Assembly: GCA_029261155.1 (NCBI GenBank)
Contig: JAJDBW010000053.1
Coordinates: 1 to 60,409 of the forward strand
Reading direction: 5' to 3'
Length of the DNA stretch: 60,409 nt
Source: Nitrospirota bacterium
GTDB taxonomy: Bacteria; Nitrospirota; Nitrospiria; SBBL01; JAADHI01
A program made the position numbers and the translations under genes. Below the pieces are notes generated by a model, which had not been told where the DNA came from, did not search any database, and saw nothing but the letters and a program-made list of their open reading frames with translations. Below, one piece after another: positions 1-7,735 of the stretch; the stretch's first letter is position 1, and each line of letters begins with the position of its first letter.

Positions 1-438
1 CACTGATAGATCTTCCTTTTTAGGTAATTGATCAATCAAGTAGTACTGGTAGTCCTCAGAATTCTTTTTCAAAAAACCTACTTGAGGAATTGGTTGCAGA
101 GTAATTTTATTTTGCTTCTTAGAATACTCACGAAATGCATATGCCCCTTTTAGGGGACCTTCAGCAATTTTTATAATGATACTTCCCTTTTTTCCGAGAG
201 TTTTAAAATCCTTCTCCTTTTTTAAACCAAAATCAAATCGAGAAATACCTTCATAAGTATCACGAGCCAAACCTATTTCGAGATTATCGCCAAAATATTG
301 ATTACATTCGTCGCAGACAATCCCATTTAACGTAAAGTTACTTTCAAACATCCCAAAAGACTGGGGAATAATATGCTCAGTTTTAGAAAATAAAACCTTT
401 GGTTTTTCTTCAAAACAATAGATACATTTCAGATGCAT
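1..438 (-). CDS. HNH endonuclease, C-terminus cut by window edge
   Basis: The frame runs leftwards from an ATG at 438 and stays open for 146 codons to the window edge, so the protein is partial. Residues 5-8 (CIYC) and 42-46 (CDECN) form two CxxC-type zinc-binding pairs around TEHIIP (20-25), the layout of a zinc-containing HNH nuclease core with His22 as the likely general base. The remainder is lysine-rich and has no domain I recognise. Such small HNH proteins are metal-dependent DNA nucleases, often found in defence or mobile loci. A GTG at 450 is in frame and could be the true start. No partner gene is visible because the 3' neighbour lies outside the window. Confidence 0.75.
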   Translation of the reverse strand, partial: MHLKCIYCFEEKPKVLFSKTEHIIPQSFGMFESNFTLNGIVCDECNQYFGDNLEIGLARDTYEGISRFDFGLKKEKDFKTLGKKGSIIIKIAEGPLKGAYAFREYSKKQNKITLQPIPQVGFLKKNSEDYQYYLIDQLPKKEDLSV

Positions 439-653
439 TTCATTTATCACAATCAAAAAATTTGTACAATTCAAGACACTAACCTTGGTAGTATACGGAA
501 AATATTCGGTATACCCCCTACACAACTACATGATTCTACAAATATTCAGCCAAAATTAACAAATGCCGTTAAAAAGGTTGTATTGTTGGGTGAATTTTAA
601 ATGTGAAGGTTACGGGAAGCATTTGAGAGCTTCAAACCTTGCCCCCCAAAACA

Positions 654-1370
654 TCACTCCCCGCCAACCTCTCCCATCTCCCTCCGGGTCGCCTCGATCC
701 CCCGCAAGGCAGCCGCATTGCTGGCATCCATCTCCAAGACCTTCTCAAAATCTGCAAGCGCCCCCTCATAATCCTTCAGGCGGGCCTTGAGCCCTCCGCG
801 ATTGTTGCGCGACCCGATATCCTCAGGCGTCAAGGACAGCACACGATCCAGATCGGAAAGCGCCCCCGCAAAGTCTCCCTTACTGTTTAATAGCTTTGCA
901 CGGTTGCGAAACACCATTACCAGATTCGGATCCATCTCCAGGGCCCTATCGTAATCCGCCTTCGCCCCCTCCAAGTCCCCTTTCGAAAGCTTCGCAAAAC
1001 CCCGATTCACCCAGGCCGGTACGTTCTCCTGCTGAAGGAGAAGCAGCGTATCAAAATCAGCAATCGCTTCATCGTATTCTTGGAGTTGAGACCGCGCATT
1101 GCCCCGGAAGAAATAGGCTTGCGTATAATTCGGGGCGATCTCTATGGCCTTGTTAAACTCCGCTTCCGCCCCCCGAAGCCGATTCTCGTGATAGGCCTCC
1201 ATCCCCCTTATAAAATGGTCCTCCGCTGCCTCGGGGATGTTATCACTTTGCTTGAAGGAGACCGACCCGTCTTGGCTGTAGTTGATATCTTCTTTAAAGA
1301 ATTTTTGGTAGGTGAAGTAGGTGGCAAAGGCGATTAAAGCAATAACGAGGAGCTTTGAAGGTGCTTTCAT
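654..1370 (-). CDS. Membrane-anchored tetratricopeptide-repeat protein
   Basis: A 238-residue protein with one N-terminal hydrophobic segment (about residues 6-22) followed by five consecutive 34-residue tetratricopeptide repeats from about residue 50 to the end. Repeat hallmarks are visible, such as EAEFNKAIEIAP, EAIADFDTLL, GAKADYDRALEMDP, GALSDLDRVLSLTP and GALADFEKVLEMD. TPR arrays are protein-docking scaffolds. The N-terminal segment would be an uncleaved anchor or signal, placing the repeats on the periplasmic side. There is no catalytic domain and no operon partner: the HNH gene downstream is over 200 bp away on the same strand. Its substrate cannot be inferred. Confidence 0.8.
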   Translation of the reverse strand: MKAPSKLLVIALIAFATYFTYQKFFKEDINYSQDGSVSFKQSDNIPEAAEDHFIRGMEAYHENRLRGAEAEFNKAIEIAPNYTQAYFFRGNARSQLQEYDEAIADFDTLLLLQQENVPAWVNRGFAKLSKGDLEGAKADYDRALEMDPNLVMVFRNRAKLLNSKGDFAGALSDLDRVLSLTPEDIGSRNNRGGLKARLKDYEGALADFEKVLEMDASNAAALRGIEATRREMGEVGGE

Positions 1371-1676
1371 CTGGAAGAGTCTAAGTTAGAAAAGGGATTG
1401 ATGCCCTCTCCCCTACCCGCCTTTGATATAGGTTTAATTATTTCCATCTTTAGGAATTTAAAACCTCTCGCCCGAGTCTAGCTTTTTGGGGGGTGAAGAT
1501 CAATAAGGGGGGACTGGGGAAAAAGCGCTCAAACGCCTCCGATAGAGAGGCGCGTATTGTGTTTTCACCACTTTACAGTAAACTATATTGACATATACAT
1601 GAAAGCACTACCTCGTTCCCAAATCGGGCGGCCTGAAGCGATGCAATGAACATGGACAGAAGGAAAGGGACTCGTG
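1371..1676. promoter_or_regulatory. Divergent intergenic region with sigma70-like promoter and XRE-operator-like palindrome
   Basis: This 306-bp gap separates the leftward TPR gene from the rightward XRE gene. At 1572-1599 there is TTTACA, a 16-nt spacer and TATACA, a plausible promoter for the XRE gene. The -35 region overlaps an 11-bp palindrome TTTACAGTAAA (1572-1582), a plausible autoregulatory operator. Nothing else was recognised here. Confidence 0.35.
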
Positions 1677-2024
1677 ATGGAAAAAGTGTCTCCAGAGAAA
1701 GTCGGTGAAAGAATTCGGGCCATACGCGGTAAGCAGACCCAAACAGAATTTGCAGCGGTACTGGGGGTCAAAAAACAAAACTACATCAGCCGTTATGAGC
1801 GGGGGCGCATTCCTTCCCCCGACCTCCTGGTCCGCATCGCGGAAATCGGCCAGGTCACAACGGACTGGTTATTGACAGGAAAACGAGGCGGCGCAAGAGG
1901 AGCTGCCCTTTCCAAACAAGGCAAACCACTCAAAAAGACAAGGCCGGCAGGGCGGACGCCCGCAGGGAAGAAAATGGCCAGACCGAAACAAGCACGAAGC
2001 CAAAAGCAAAAAAAAGCAAAATAA
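1677..2024 (+). CDS. XRE-family helix-turn-helix regulator with basic tail
   Basis: A 115-residue protein. Residues about 8-65 form a Cro/CI-type helix-turn-helix (TEFAAVLGVKKQNYISRYERG is the recognition region, ending in DWLLTGK). The C-terminal 45 residues are almost entirely Lys, Arg, Ala, Gly and Pro, a disordered basic tail like that of histone H1-type proteins, which may add non-specific DNA binding. The ATG at 1677 is preferred over a GTG one codon upstream; a purine-rich AGGAAAGGGA lies just before it. The palindrome about 95 bp upstream may be its operator. Target genes are unknown; it could regulate the divergent TPR gene or the replicon functions. Confidence 0.8.
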   Translation: MEKVSPEKVGERIRAIRGKQTQTEFAAVLGVKKQNYISRYERGRIPSPDLLVRIAEIGQVTTDWLLTGKRGGARGAALSKQGKPLKKTRPAGRTPAGKKMARPKQARSQKQKKAK

Positions 2025-2142
2025 AGGCGAAATCAAGGGTGAATTCCAAAGCATCATCGGAGACAAGGCCGGTTTGCCAGCCCCCTACCCAACTCTAATC
2101 CAGATAAATTTTATTCTTGATAAATATATACCATTTTAGTAT

Positions 2143-2991
2143 TTAAGATAATTTTCTAATCAAGGTATCAAGTTCGTCCTGCCGGTGGATGGTAATACGC
2201 ATCTCGTAGGCCTTTCCTTTTTGCACGAATTTGACTCTGGTTCCCAGGGTCTCCCTGAGGTGATCTTCAACTTCGATCAGCTTCTGGTTTAGGGCCACGG
2301 GTCGATGAGGCGGCTTGGCTTCGGTCTGCGCCTTCATCCTTTGAACGGCGCGCTCCGCTTGCCGAACCGAGAGTTCCTCTCTCTTGATGGCCTCCGCCAG
2401 GACGATCCGGTCCGCCTTGGCTTCCAGGGACAAGAGCGCCTTCGCATGCCCCATCGACAGACTGCCGTGCGCGACATCGTCCCAGATTTCCGTGGGCAGC
2501 GAAAGGAGCCGAAGGAAATTCGACACCGAAGAGCGGTCGATCCCGATCCGCTTGGCGATCTCCGCCTGCGTCAGGGAAAACTCAGCGATTAATTTTTCGT
2601 AGGCCTTCGCTTTCTCAAGCGGGTTTAGGTCCTCCCGCTGCAGGTTCTCGATAACAGCCCATTCCATTAAGCCCTGGTCATCGATCTCCTTCACAATCGC
2701 CGGAATCTTCGAAAGGCCCGCATGCTTGGCCGCACGCCACCGACGTTCCCCCGAGATCAGTTCGAAATTCTTATCCGGGTCTTTCCGGACAATAATAGGC
2801 TGGATCAGGCCATGCTCTGTAATCGATTCGGCGAGTTTTTCGATCGCCTCTTGGTTGAAGATCTCTCTGGGTTGATACCGGTTAGGGATGATCCTCTCTA
2901 TATCGAGGTCGATCAAGCCCTTTTCTCGGATCCCTTCCGGCGGGACCAGCGCGGACAATCCCAAGCCTTTTCCTAATGCTCCCCGTTTCAT
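2143..2991 (-). CDS. parB: ParB/Spo0J-family partition protein (orphan copy)
   Basis: A 282-residue protein of typical chromosomal ParB/Noc length. It starts with the KGLGLSAL box (8-15) and carries the ParB N-terminal CTP-binding/clamp domain with GERRWR (81-86) and ENLQREDLNP (115-124). A helix-turn-helix follows (about 140-162, TQAEIAKRIGIDRSSVSNFL), then a C-terminal dimerisation region. ParB binds parS, spreads as a CTP-dependent clamp and stimulates ParA. No parA adjoins it on its own strand; the parA-parB pair lies 1 kb away on the opposite strand, making this a second ParB. It may recognise the palindromes at 3251-3818 or classical parS elsewhere. Codon use and domain order look intact. 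Confidence 0.92.
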   Translation of the reverse strand: MKRGALGKGLGLSALVPPEGIREKGLIDLDIERIIPNRYQPREIFNQEAIEKLAESITEHGLIQPIIVRKDPDKNFELISGERRWRAAKHAGLSKIPAIVKEIDDQGLMEWAVIENLQREDLNPLEKAKAYEKLIAEFSLTQAEIAKRIGIDRSSVSNFLRLLSLPTEIWDDVAHGSLSMGHAKALLSLEAKADRIVLAEAIKREELSVRQAERAVQRMKAQTEAKPPHRPVALNQKLIEVEDHLRETLGTRVKFVQKGKAYEMRITIHRQDELDTLIRKLS

Positions 2992-3250
2992 AGAATGGGC
3001 CTTACCAAATCCATTGTGGGCTTTGTTTGCATATCATTTTTCCTAACGGCCAATTGTTCCAGGTGAAGTTACCCATTCTCCAATCCTATGTCAATAAGCA
3101 GCTCTGGATCCCCGAGGCAGGGGATAGAAGGCACACAATAGAGGGACATGATTTCTTCCTCTTTATTGGGCTTTCAAGTCGAAGCTGGATCCAGGGTCAC
3201 GAAGTATAGCGTTTCGTCATTCGCACTGGAATCAGTTTATCCTTTTCAAT

Positions 3251-3270
3251 GGTGTGGGACGTCCCACACC
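3251..3270. promoter_or_regulatory. parS-like palindrome 1
   Basis: Perfect 20-bp palindrome GGTGTGGGACGTCCCACACC. The core TGTGGGA-CG-TCCCACA shares the TGT ends, ACA ends and CG centre of the classical ParB site but differs in the inner arms. Likely a centromere site for one of the two ParB proteins. Confidence 0.65.
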
Positions 3271-3462
3271 TGACAGCGGCATCCAAATGCATCCTTGAAA
3301 GCGACAGGGAGAAAAAGAATTCAATGCCCCGCTGAATCCCGACTGGTAATTAGGCAGTGAGGTCCTGGAGGAAACTTCGCCTGAATCGAAACGTAATCTA
3401 TTTAAACACTTTCCTAAAGGGTCCGCACTAAAGCCCTCCCTTAGGCATCCTTTCCTGTAAGC

Positions 3463-3478
3463 TGTGGGACATCCCACA
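3463..3478. promoter_or_regulatory. parS-like palindrome 2
   Basis: TGTGGGA-CA-TCCCACA: the same 7-bp arms as site 1 with a CA instead of CG centre and without the outer GG/CC extension. Confidence 0.6.
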
Positions 3479-3595
3479 TCCCGACGGTCCTGCCTTCCAA
3501 CTGCCCTATCTGACATGCCCAGGGAGCATCAACCGCGGCAATAAATGAGGCTATACAAGAGGCGATTCAAGCGATCGGAATCCTACCCAACCAAT

Positions 3596-3613
3596 GTGTG
3601 GGACGTCCCACAC
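3596..3613. promoter_or_regulatory. parS-like palindrome 3
   Basis: Perfect 18-bp palindrome GTGTGGGACGTCCCACAC with the CG centre of site 1; it starts the second duplicated block. Confidence 0.65.
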
Positions 3614-3798
3614 CTGACGGCGGTTTCCAAATACAAGGTCGAAAGGGAAGGAGGAAAAACATGTCCCTTTGAATCCCGACTAGCAAACAGGGGATCCGGC
3701 CATGGAGGGAAGATCGCAGGGAATGAAGCCTTGATTAATAAAAATACATTCCTAAAAGGTCCGACCCAAGACCCTCGAAGAGTCATCCATTCAAGCAA

Positions 3799-3818
3799 GG
3801 TGTGGGACATCCCACACC
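3799..3818. promoter_or_regulatory. parS-like palindrome 4
   Basis: GGTGTGGGA-CA-TCCCACACC, with 9-bp perfect arms and the CA centre of site 2; it ends the second block, 76 bp upstream of the parA promoter. Confidence 0.65.
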
Positions 3819-3893
3819 CCCATTTAATCGCCTCATGAAAAAATACTGTGATATAAAGGGATAATGCCTCTGTTCCTAACGTTATTTATTTCC

Positions 3894-3922
3894 TTGACAT
3901 ATCATATCTCCTCTGGTATGTA
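3894..3922 (+). promoter_or_regulatory. Sigma70-like promoter of parA-parB
   Basis: TTGACA at 3894-3899, a 17-nt spacer, then TATGTA at 3917-3922. Transcription would begin near 3929, about 40 nt before the parA ATG. The nearby palindromes and the helix-turn-helix on ParA suggest autoregulation. Confidence 0.6.
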
Positions 3923-3970
3923 GGTAAAGCTATTGTTTGTCTATGTTTTACTTACACCCTGGGTTTACTA

Positions 3971-4999
3971 ATGGAAGCACCGAATTATACACATAATTAT
4001 ACGATGAATCGCCAAGAATTTTCCGAATTACTCGGCGTCTCGCAAAGCTTAGTGATCAAGTGGGAGAAGGAGGGACTGATCCCTAATCACATCCCTTGGG
4101 GGAAGACTCACCGCCGTCGATACAATATACAACATGTCCTAGAAGCCCGAAAGCGCTACCGACCCCTCCCCAAGCATGCGCCCCAGACCCTCCTTTTTTG
4201 GCTGTTAAAAGGGGGTGTCGGAAAGACCACCCTCAGCTTCAATCTCGCAGGGGCGTTTTCAAGGATCGGATATCGCGTCTTGGCCATCGATCTGGACGGT
4301 CAATCCCATCTAACTACCTGTTTTGGAATCCCCTCCGCCGACCAGGATCGCCTCAACACCCTTTATAACATTTTCTATGGGGAAGACAAAGACAAAGCAA
4401 CGCTCCAAGAAACTTTGATCAAACTCTCTCCAACTCTGGACCTCATTCCGGCCTCCTTAGACACCGCCGCCATCGACTTATTCCTCTCCTCCGAAACCAC
4501 TATCGAAAGGAAGCTTTATAGTCTAAAAAACCTGATCGACTCTGTCAAAGGGGATTACGATTACATCTTCATCGACGCCCCACCGAATATCAATCTCCTC
4601 AACATTAATGCCTTTATTGCCTCTGACCAGCTCATCGCACCCATGCTGACGGATTTTTTATCCCATCACAGCCTATCGCTTCTCTATGACACTATTGAGG
4701 CATTAAAGCAGACATTTAAGGATCTTGACGTAGAACTCCCTAAGATTAAACTGCTCGCAAACAATTTCGATATAAGAAATAATATTTGCCAGGAATCTCT
4801 CGGACGGTTGAAAACCGGAGAATACGCACCTCAACTTTTAGAGACAGTCGTCAGTCGCAGTACCGTCCTAACGGAATCAGCAAAAAATATGCAACCGGTC
4901 TTCACTTTCGCCCAAAATAGTGCGGGAGCAAGAGACATTCTTGCCCTAACCAAAGAGATGATCGGTGTGTTTGCCAAGGAGAGAACCGATGGCACATGA
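3971..4999 (+). CDS. parA: ParA-family partition ATPase with N-terminal MerR-like helix-turn-helix
   Basis: A 342-residue protein. Residues about 13-60 form a MerR-like DNA-binding domain (EFSELLGVSQSLVIKWEKEG, then HRRRYN). The deviant Walker A of ParA/MinD ATPases, KGGVGKTT (80-87), and the A' motif AIDLDGQ (105-111) follow, with IDAPP as the Walker B region. ParA moves ParB-bound plasmid on the nucleoid; versions with an N-terminal DNA-binding domain usually also repress their own operon. The start at 3971 has no clear ribosome binding site; an ATG at 4004 is an alternative. It overlaps parB by 11 bp, so the two are co-translated. The centromere-like sites lie upstream, not downstream as in P1-type systems. 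Confidence 0.93.
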   Translation: MEAPNYTHNYTMNRQEFSELLGVSQSLVIKWEKEGLIPNHIPWGKTHRRRYNIQHVLEARKRYRPLPKHAPQTLLFWLLKGGVGKTTLSFNLAGAFSRIGYRVLAIDLDGQSHLTTCFGIPSADQDRLNTLYNIFYGEDKDKATLQETLIKLSPTLDLIPASLDTAAIDLFLSSETTIERKLYSLKNLIDSVKGDYDYIFIDAPPNINLLNINAFIASDQLIAPMLTDFLSHHSLSLLYDTIEALKQTFKDLDVELPKIKLLANNFDIRNNICQESLGRLKTGEYAPQLLETVVSRSTVLTESAKNMQPVFTFAQNSAGARDILALTKEMIGVFAKERTDGT

Positions 5000-5930
5000 C
5001 AAGGGTCACCCTCCAGATCGTAAGATCAAAAAGGCCGTAGGAACGGGATGGGACGCCCTCGATAAGAAAGACAAGCAACGTCCCCGATCTTGGAATATCG
5101 ACATTCCTCAAAAGAACACATCGACTCTCATCGAGGAAGCACTGGGTTCCTACCAAGATATTCCCATCCGCAAGATTCAACCAGACCCGAAACAACCTAG
5201 ACGGATCTTCAACCAAAAATCAATTCTGGACCTTGCTCAATCGATCTCCGATCCAGACGTCGGCCTCATCGAGCCTATCGTCGTCCGACCGATCACACCA
5301 GCGGGCTCTTACCAGCTCATCGCCGGAGAACGACGCTGGCGGGCCTGCCAGTCTCTCAATCATGAGACTATAAAGGCCATTATTCTGGATGTCACTCCGG
5401 AACAGGCTTACAAGATCTCCGTCATCGAAAACATTAACCGGGAAAACCTTAATCCCATAGAAAGAGCTCTCGCTTTCAAGGAACTGCTCAATAAAAATAT
5501 CTTTAAAAATCAGACTGAAATGGCCAATGAATTGGGTATAACCCGAACCGTACTCGTGAAATCGATCAGACTCCTTGAGCGCCTCAGCGAAGCGGCGGTC
5601 GAAATCTACTTTGCCCATGTCGATTTCGTGTCCGAGGGTCACCTGCATGCCGTCATGCGTGCCCCCCTCGCCGAACAGAAAACCATTATCGGAAAAATAA
5701 AAAACGAGACCTGGACAGTTCAACAACTGAGAGATTACATCTCTCGCACTTATTTCCCAACTCAGCGCTCAAACAATATCCACCTCAAGGAAAAACGTGA
5801 CGACTGGTTCGATCTGGACATTCAAGTTCGCCCCAACATGAGCAAACTGGACATTCAGGAAGTATTAAAAACATTAAAGAACACAATAACGAAGCTCAAT
5901 AAATTGGCGAAGGAAAAAGAAACAACATAA
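4989..5930 (+). CDS. parB: ParB-family plasmid partition protein
   Basis: A 313-residue protein from the ATG at 4989, chosen because AAGGAGAG stands just upstream; an earlier in-frame start would sit deeper in parA. After a variable basic N-terminus (1-55) comes the ParB clamp domain, with GERRWR (113-118) and ENINRENLNP (147-156). A helix-turn-helix (about 175-197, TEMANELGITRTVLVKSIRL) and a lysine-rich C-terminus follow. It should bind the palindromes upstream of parA and load the partition complex. It is clearly different in sequence from the orphan ParB at 2143-2991, so the two probably have different DNA specificities. Its end lies 471 bp before the replication gene. Confidence 0.92.
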   Translation: MAHDKGHPPDRKIKKAVGTGWDALDKKDKQRPRSWNIDIPQKNTSTLIEEALGSYQDIPIRKIQPDPKQPRRIFNQKSILDLAQSISDPDVGLIEPIVVRPITPAGSYQLIAGERRWRACQSLNHETIKAIILDVTPEQAYKISVIENINRENLNPIERALAFKELLNKNIFKNQTEMANELGITRTVLVKSIRLLERLSEAAVEIYFAHVDFVSEGHLHAVMRAPLAEQKTIIGKIKNETWTVQQLRDYISRTYFPTQRSNNIHLKEKRDDWFDLDIQVRPNMSKLDIQEVLKTLKNTITKLNKLAKEKETT

Positions 5931-5970
5931 ATAAAAAGGAGCAACGGCCTGCTCCGAAGAACGTGTTATT

Positions 5971-6020
5971 AGAGTAGTTGGGAGGAAGCTCAATCTAACA
6001 ATAGGGGAGTTGAAAGGAAA
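5971..6020 (+). repeat. Outlying iteron copies
   Basis: Two copies related to the main iteron array: a degenerate one with GTAGTTGGGAGGAAG near 5974-5988 and a good one, GGGGAGTTGAAAGGAA, at 6004-6019. They stand 160 bp or more before the main array and may act as incompatibility or copy-control sites. Confidence 0.5.
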
Positions 6021-6163
6021 AATTAAAGAGAAAACCGGGAGACATCCAGGGTTATTCTATTAACCCAGATGGCCCAATGCGAGACGAAGACATTGAGAAA
6101 CCATATTTTCCTTCCTATCTCAGCATTAAGGCAAGACCGAAAGGGATAGGACTTCCAGGGATG

Positions 6164-6290
6164 AAGGAGTTGAAAGGAAGGCCAGGGGAGTTGAAAGGAA
6201 GCTATAGAGGGGTTGAAAGGAAGACGGAGGGGAGTTGAAAGGAAGCCATAGAGGGGCTGAAAGGAAGCGCTAGGGGAGTTGGAAGGAACA
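6164..6290 (+). repeat. Iteron array, six copies at about 22-bp period (oriV core)
   Basis: Six direct repeats of the core GGGGAGTTGAAAGGAAG. The TTG (or CTG) step falls at 6170, 6191, 6213, 6235, 6257 and 6279, so spacing is 21, 22, 22, 22 and 22 bp, two helical turns, as in iteron-controlled plasmid origins. Copies 3 and 5 vary at the GAGTTG step (GGGTTG, GGGCTG). The array is directly upstream of the initiator gene, the usual place for Rep-binding iterons. Confidence 0.85.
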
Positions 6291-6401
6291 AAAGTCTTGC
6301 AACTAATTGAAATATATAAGCTTAATTCGGCCTATAATACTTATAATAAATCTAATTTTAAATAGCATAAATATTCTATCAAAAATAACAGGGATGCCTT
6401 G
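6291..6401. other. AT-rich segment between iterons and rep
   Basis: About 110 bp strikingly rich in A and T, lying between the iterons and the rep start. Position and composition fit the DNA-unwinding element of an iteron-type origin and the rep promoter. I found no unambiguous DnaA box. Confidence 0.5.
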
Positions 6402-7514
6402 ATGAACAAATTATCGAAAATGGCAGAACCAAAACAACTCAAAGGAAAAGTAGAATGCAACTTTGAAGAGTTTCCCTATTTCATCCCCTCCACCAAAAAT
6501 CTAAAAAATCAGAAGGAAATCATATTTTCAAGGAAGGTCAGTAACTCGAAAGGGGAGACCTTGCACCAAGAATGGATTGTTCGCGCCGAACATGGCAATC
6601 ATCTTCCCGGAAGTTTCGAGGCCGACGTTAAACGCGCGCTCGACCAGCTCATTTTCGAGACCGGATACGAAGCTGTATCCCAAAGCGGATCAATTAAATT
6701 CTCCCTCTACCAAATTGCCGACATCCTCGGCTTGGATCACGGTGGCTGGACCTGGCGACGGATACGGGAAGCTCTCGAGCGGATGAAAACCACCAATATT
6801 CACTCCAAACATTCCTTCTACATCAAAGGCAAAGACGCCTATGTCGACGATATTTTCACCTTCTTGGAACAGGTCCGTTTCATTCGACTCGTCGAAGGAA
6901 AAAGAACGCGACACGCCACCTGTGAAGTCAGGCTCTCTAAGTATGTCCTGGAGAGCCTGAAAAACCACTACATCAAACCATTCGACTTTGGATTCTATTG
7001 GTCCCTTAATGACCCCATTCCTAAACGTCTCTATTCACTTTTTGACAAACGGGGTTACAAATCCTCGAAAATAACCTACGACCTTATCGAACTTGGCCGG
7101 ACTATTCCCTTAACCTCCCGCCCTCCCTCTAAAATAAAACAGGGAATCCTCCCTGGCCTCAACATCTTAAAAAACAGGGGCTACCTCAAAGACTTCGAAT
7201 TCTCAAAATCGAAGCAAGGTGCTGACCTCCTCACCGTTGTTCTCAAAAAAGAAAATGAGGTCGACCCCGAAGTCAGAGAAATCGCAAACGCCCTATACGA
7301 AACCATGGTCCGCTACCTCGGAAAAAACGAAACCGCCGATGCCCAATACTGGAAAATTGCAGAAACCATTCCCTCCGACCTCATCTACCGCGCCATCTCC
7401 GAGGTGCGGGAAGAAAAGAGAGAGGGGACAGTCCGATCCCCCATCGGCCTATTCATGACCAAAATCAATCGTTATGCCGAAGAAGCCAACCTTGTAGCAA
7501 AGACAACCAAATAA
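6402..7514 (+). CDS. rep: Plasmid replication initiator protein (RepA/RPA type)
   Basis: A 370-residue protein beginning at ATG 6402; a TTG one codon upstream is also in frame, and CAGGGA lies about 8 nt before. Its middle resembles the replication initiator protein A family of broad-host plasmids: a winged-helix-like segment KFSLYQIADILGLDHGGWTWRRIREALERMKTT near residues 105-140, and PFDFGFYWSLNDPIPKRLYSLFDKRGY near 196-220. Such proteins bind iterons and open the origin with host DnaA and helicase. The gene directly follows the iteron array, which supports the call strongly. No frame damage is seen, so the origin is probably functional. Confidence 0.85.
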   Translation: MNKLSKMAEPKQLKGKVECNFEEFPYFIPSTKNLKNQKEIIFSRKVSNSKGETLHQEWIVRAEHGNHLPGSFEADVKRALDQLIFETGYEAVSQSGSIKFSLYQIADILGLDHGGWTWRRIREALERMKTTNIHSKHSFYIKGKDAYVDDIFTFLEQVRFIRLVEGKRTRHATCEVRLSKYVLESLKNHYIKPFDFGFYWSLNDPIPKRLYSLFDKRGYKSSKITYDLIELGRTIPLTSRPPSKIKQGILPGLNILKNRGYLKDFEFSKSKQGADLLTVVLKKENEVDPEVREIANALYETMVRYLGKNETADAQYWKIAETIPSDLIYRAISEVREEKREGTVRSPIGLFMTKINRYAEEANLVAKTTK

Positions 7515-7735
7515 CCCTCTACCTCAAACCAGCCCTCCGGTTGTTTCGCTCCCGCCCCTAAAGAAAAAACTGCAATATTTGGCCCTATGCAGGCCGGACA
7601 ACAACTTTATTGCTATAAGGCAGGGGGGGAGGGAAGTCATGAGAAAAAAGACCATGGAGTCGGGTTTATATCGCTACTTTAACTGAGGGTTGGAAATCGC
7701 GGAATGTTTTGAGATAGGCACTTTCCCTTATCCTA

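Larger units (their letters stand above)
3251..3818. repeat. Imperfect tandem duplication carrying four parS-like palindromes
   Basis: The 979-bp gap between the two parB-containing loci (2992-3970) has no convincing gene. It contains two related blocks, about 3251-3480 and 3595-3818. Each begins with a palindrome with a CG centre followed by a shared stretch (cacacctgac, then gaatcccgact about 90 bp on). Each ends with a palindrome with a CA centre preceded by related sequence (ttcctaaa, then ggtccg or gggtccg). The first-to-second site distance is about 210 bp in block one and 204 bp in block two. This architecture fits a centromere made by duplication of a two-site unit. Confidence 0.75.

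Noticed and set aside
3583-3838. Small open frames on both strands in the centromere region
   Set aside because: They run through the palindromes and their duplicated flanks, lack ribosome binding sites and have no protein-like composition.
6164-6290. Regular short repeats as a possible CRISPR array
   Set aside because: The repeat core is about 17 bp with 4-5 bp between copies, no unique spacers, and a rep gene follows; iterons explain it.
7639-7686. A 15-codon reading frame (MRKKTMESGLYRYFN) after a GGGAGGGAAG box
   Set aside because: Too short to judge and no partner; recorded only because the upstream box is good.
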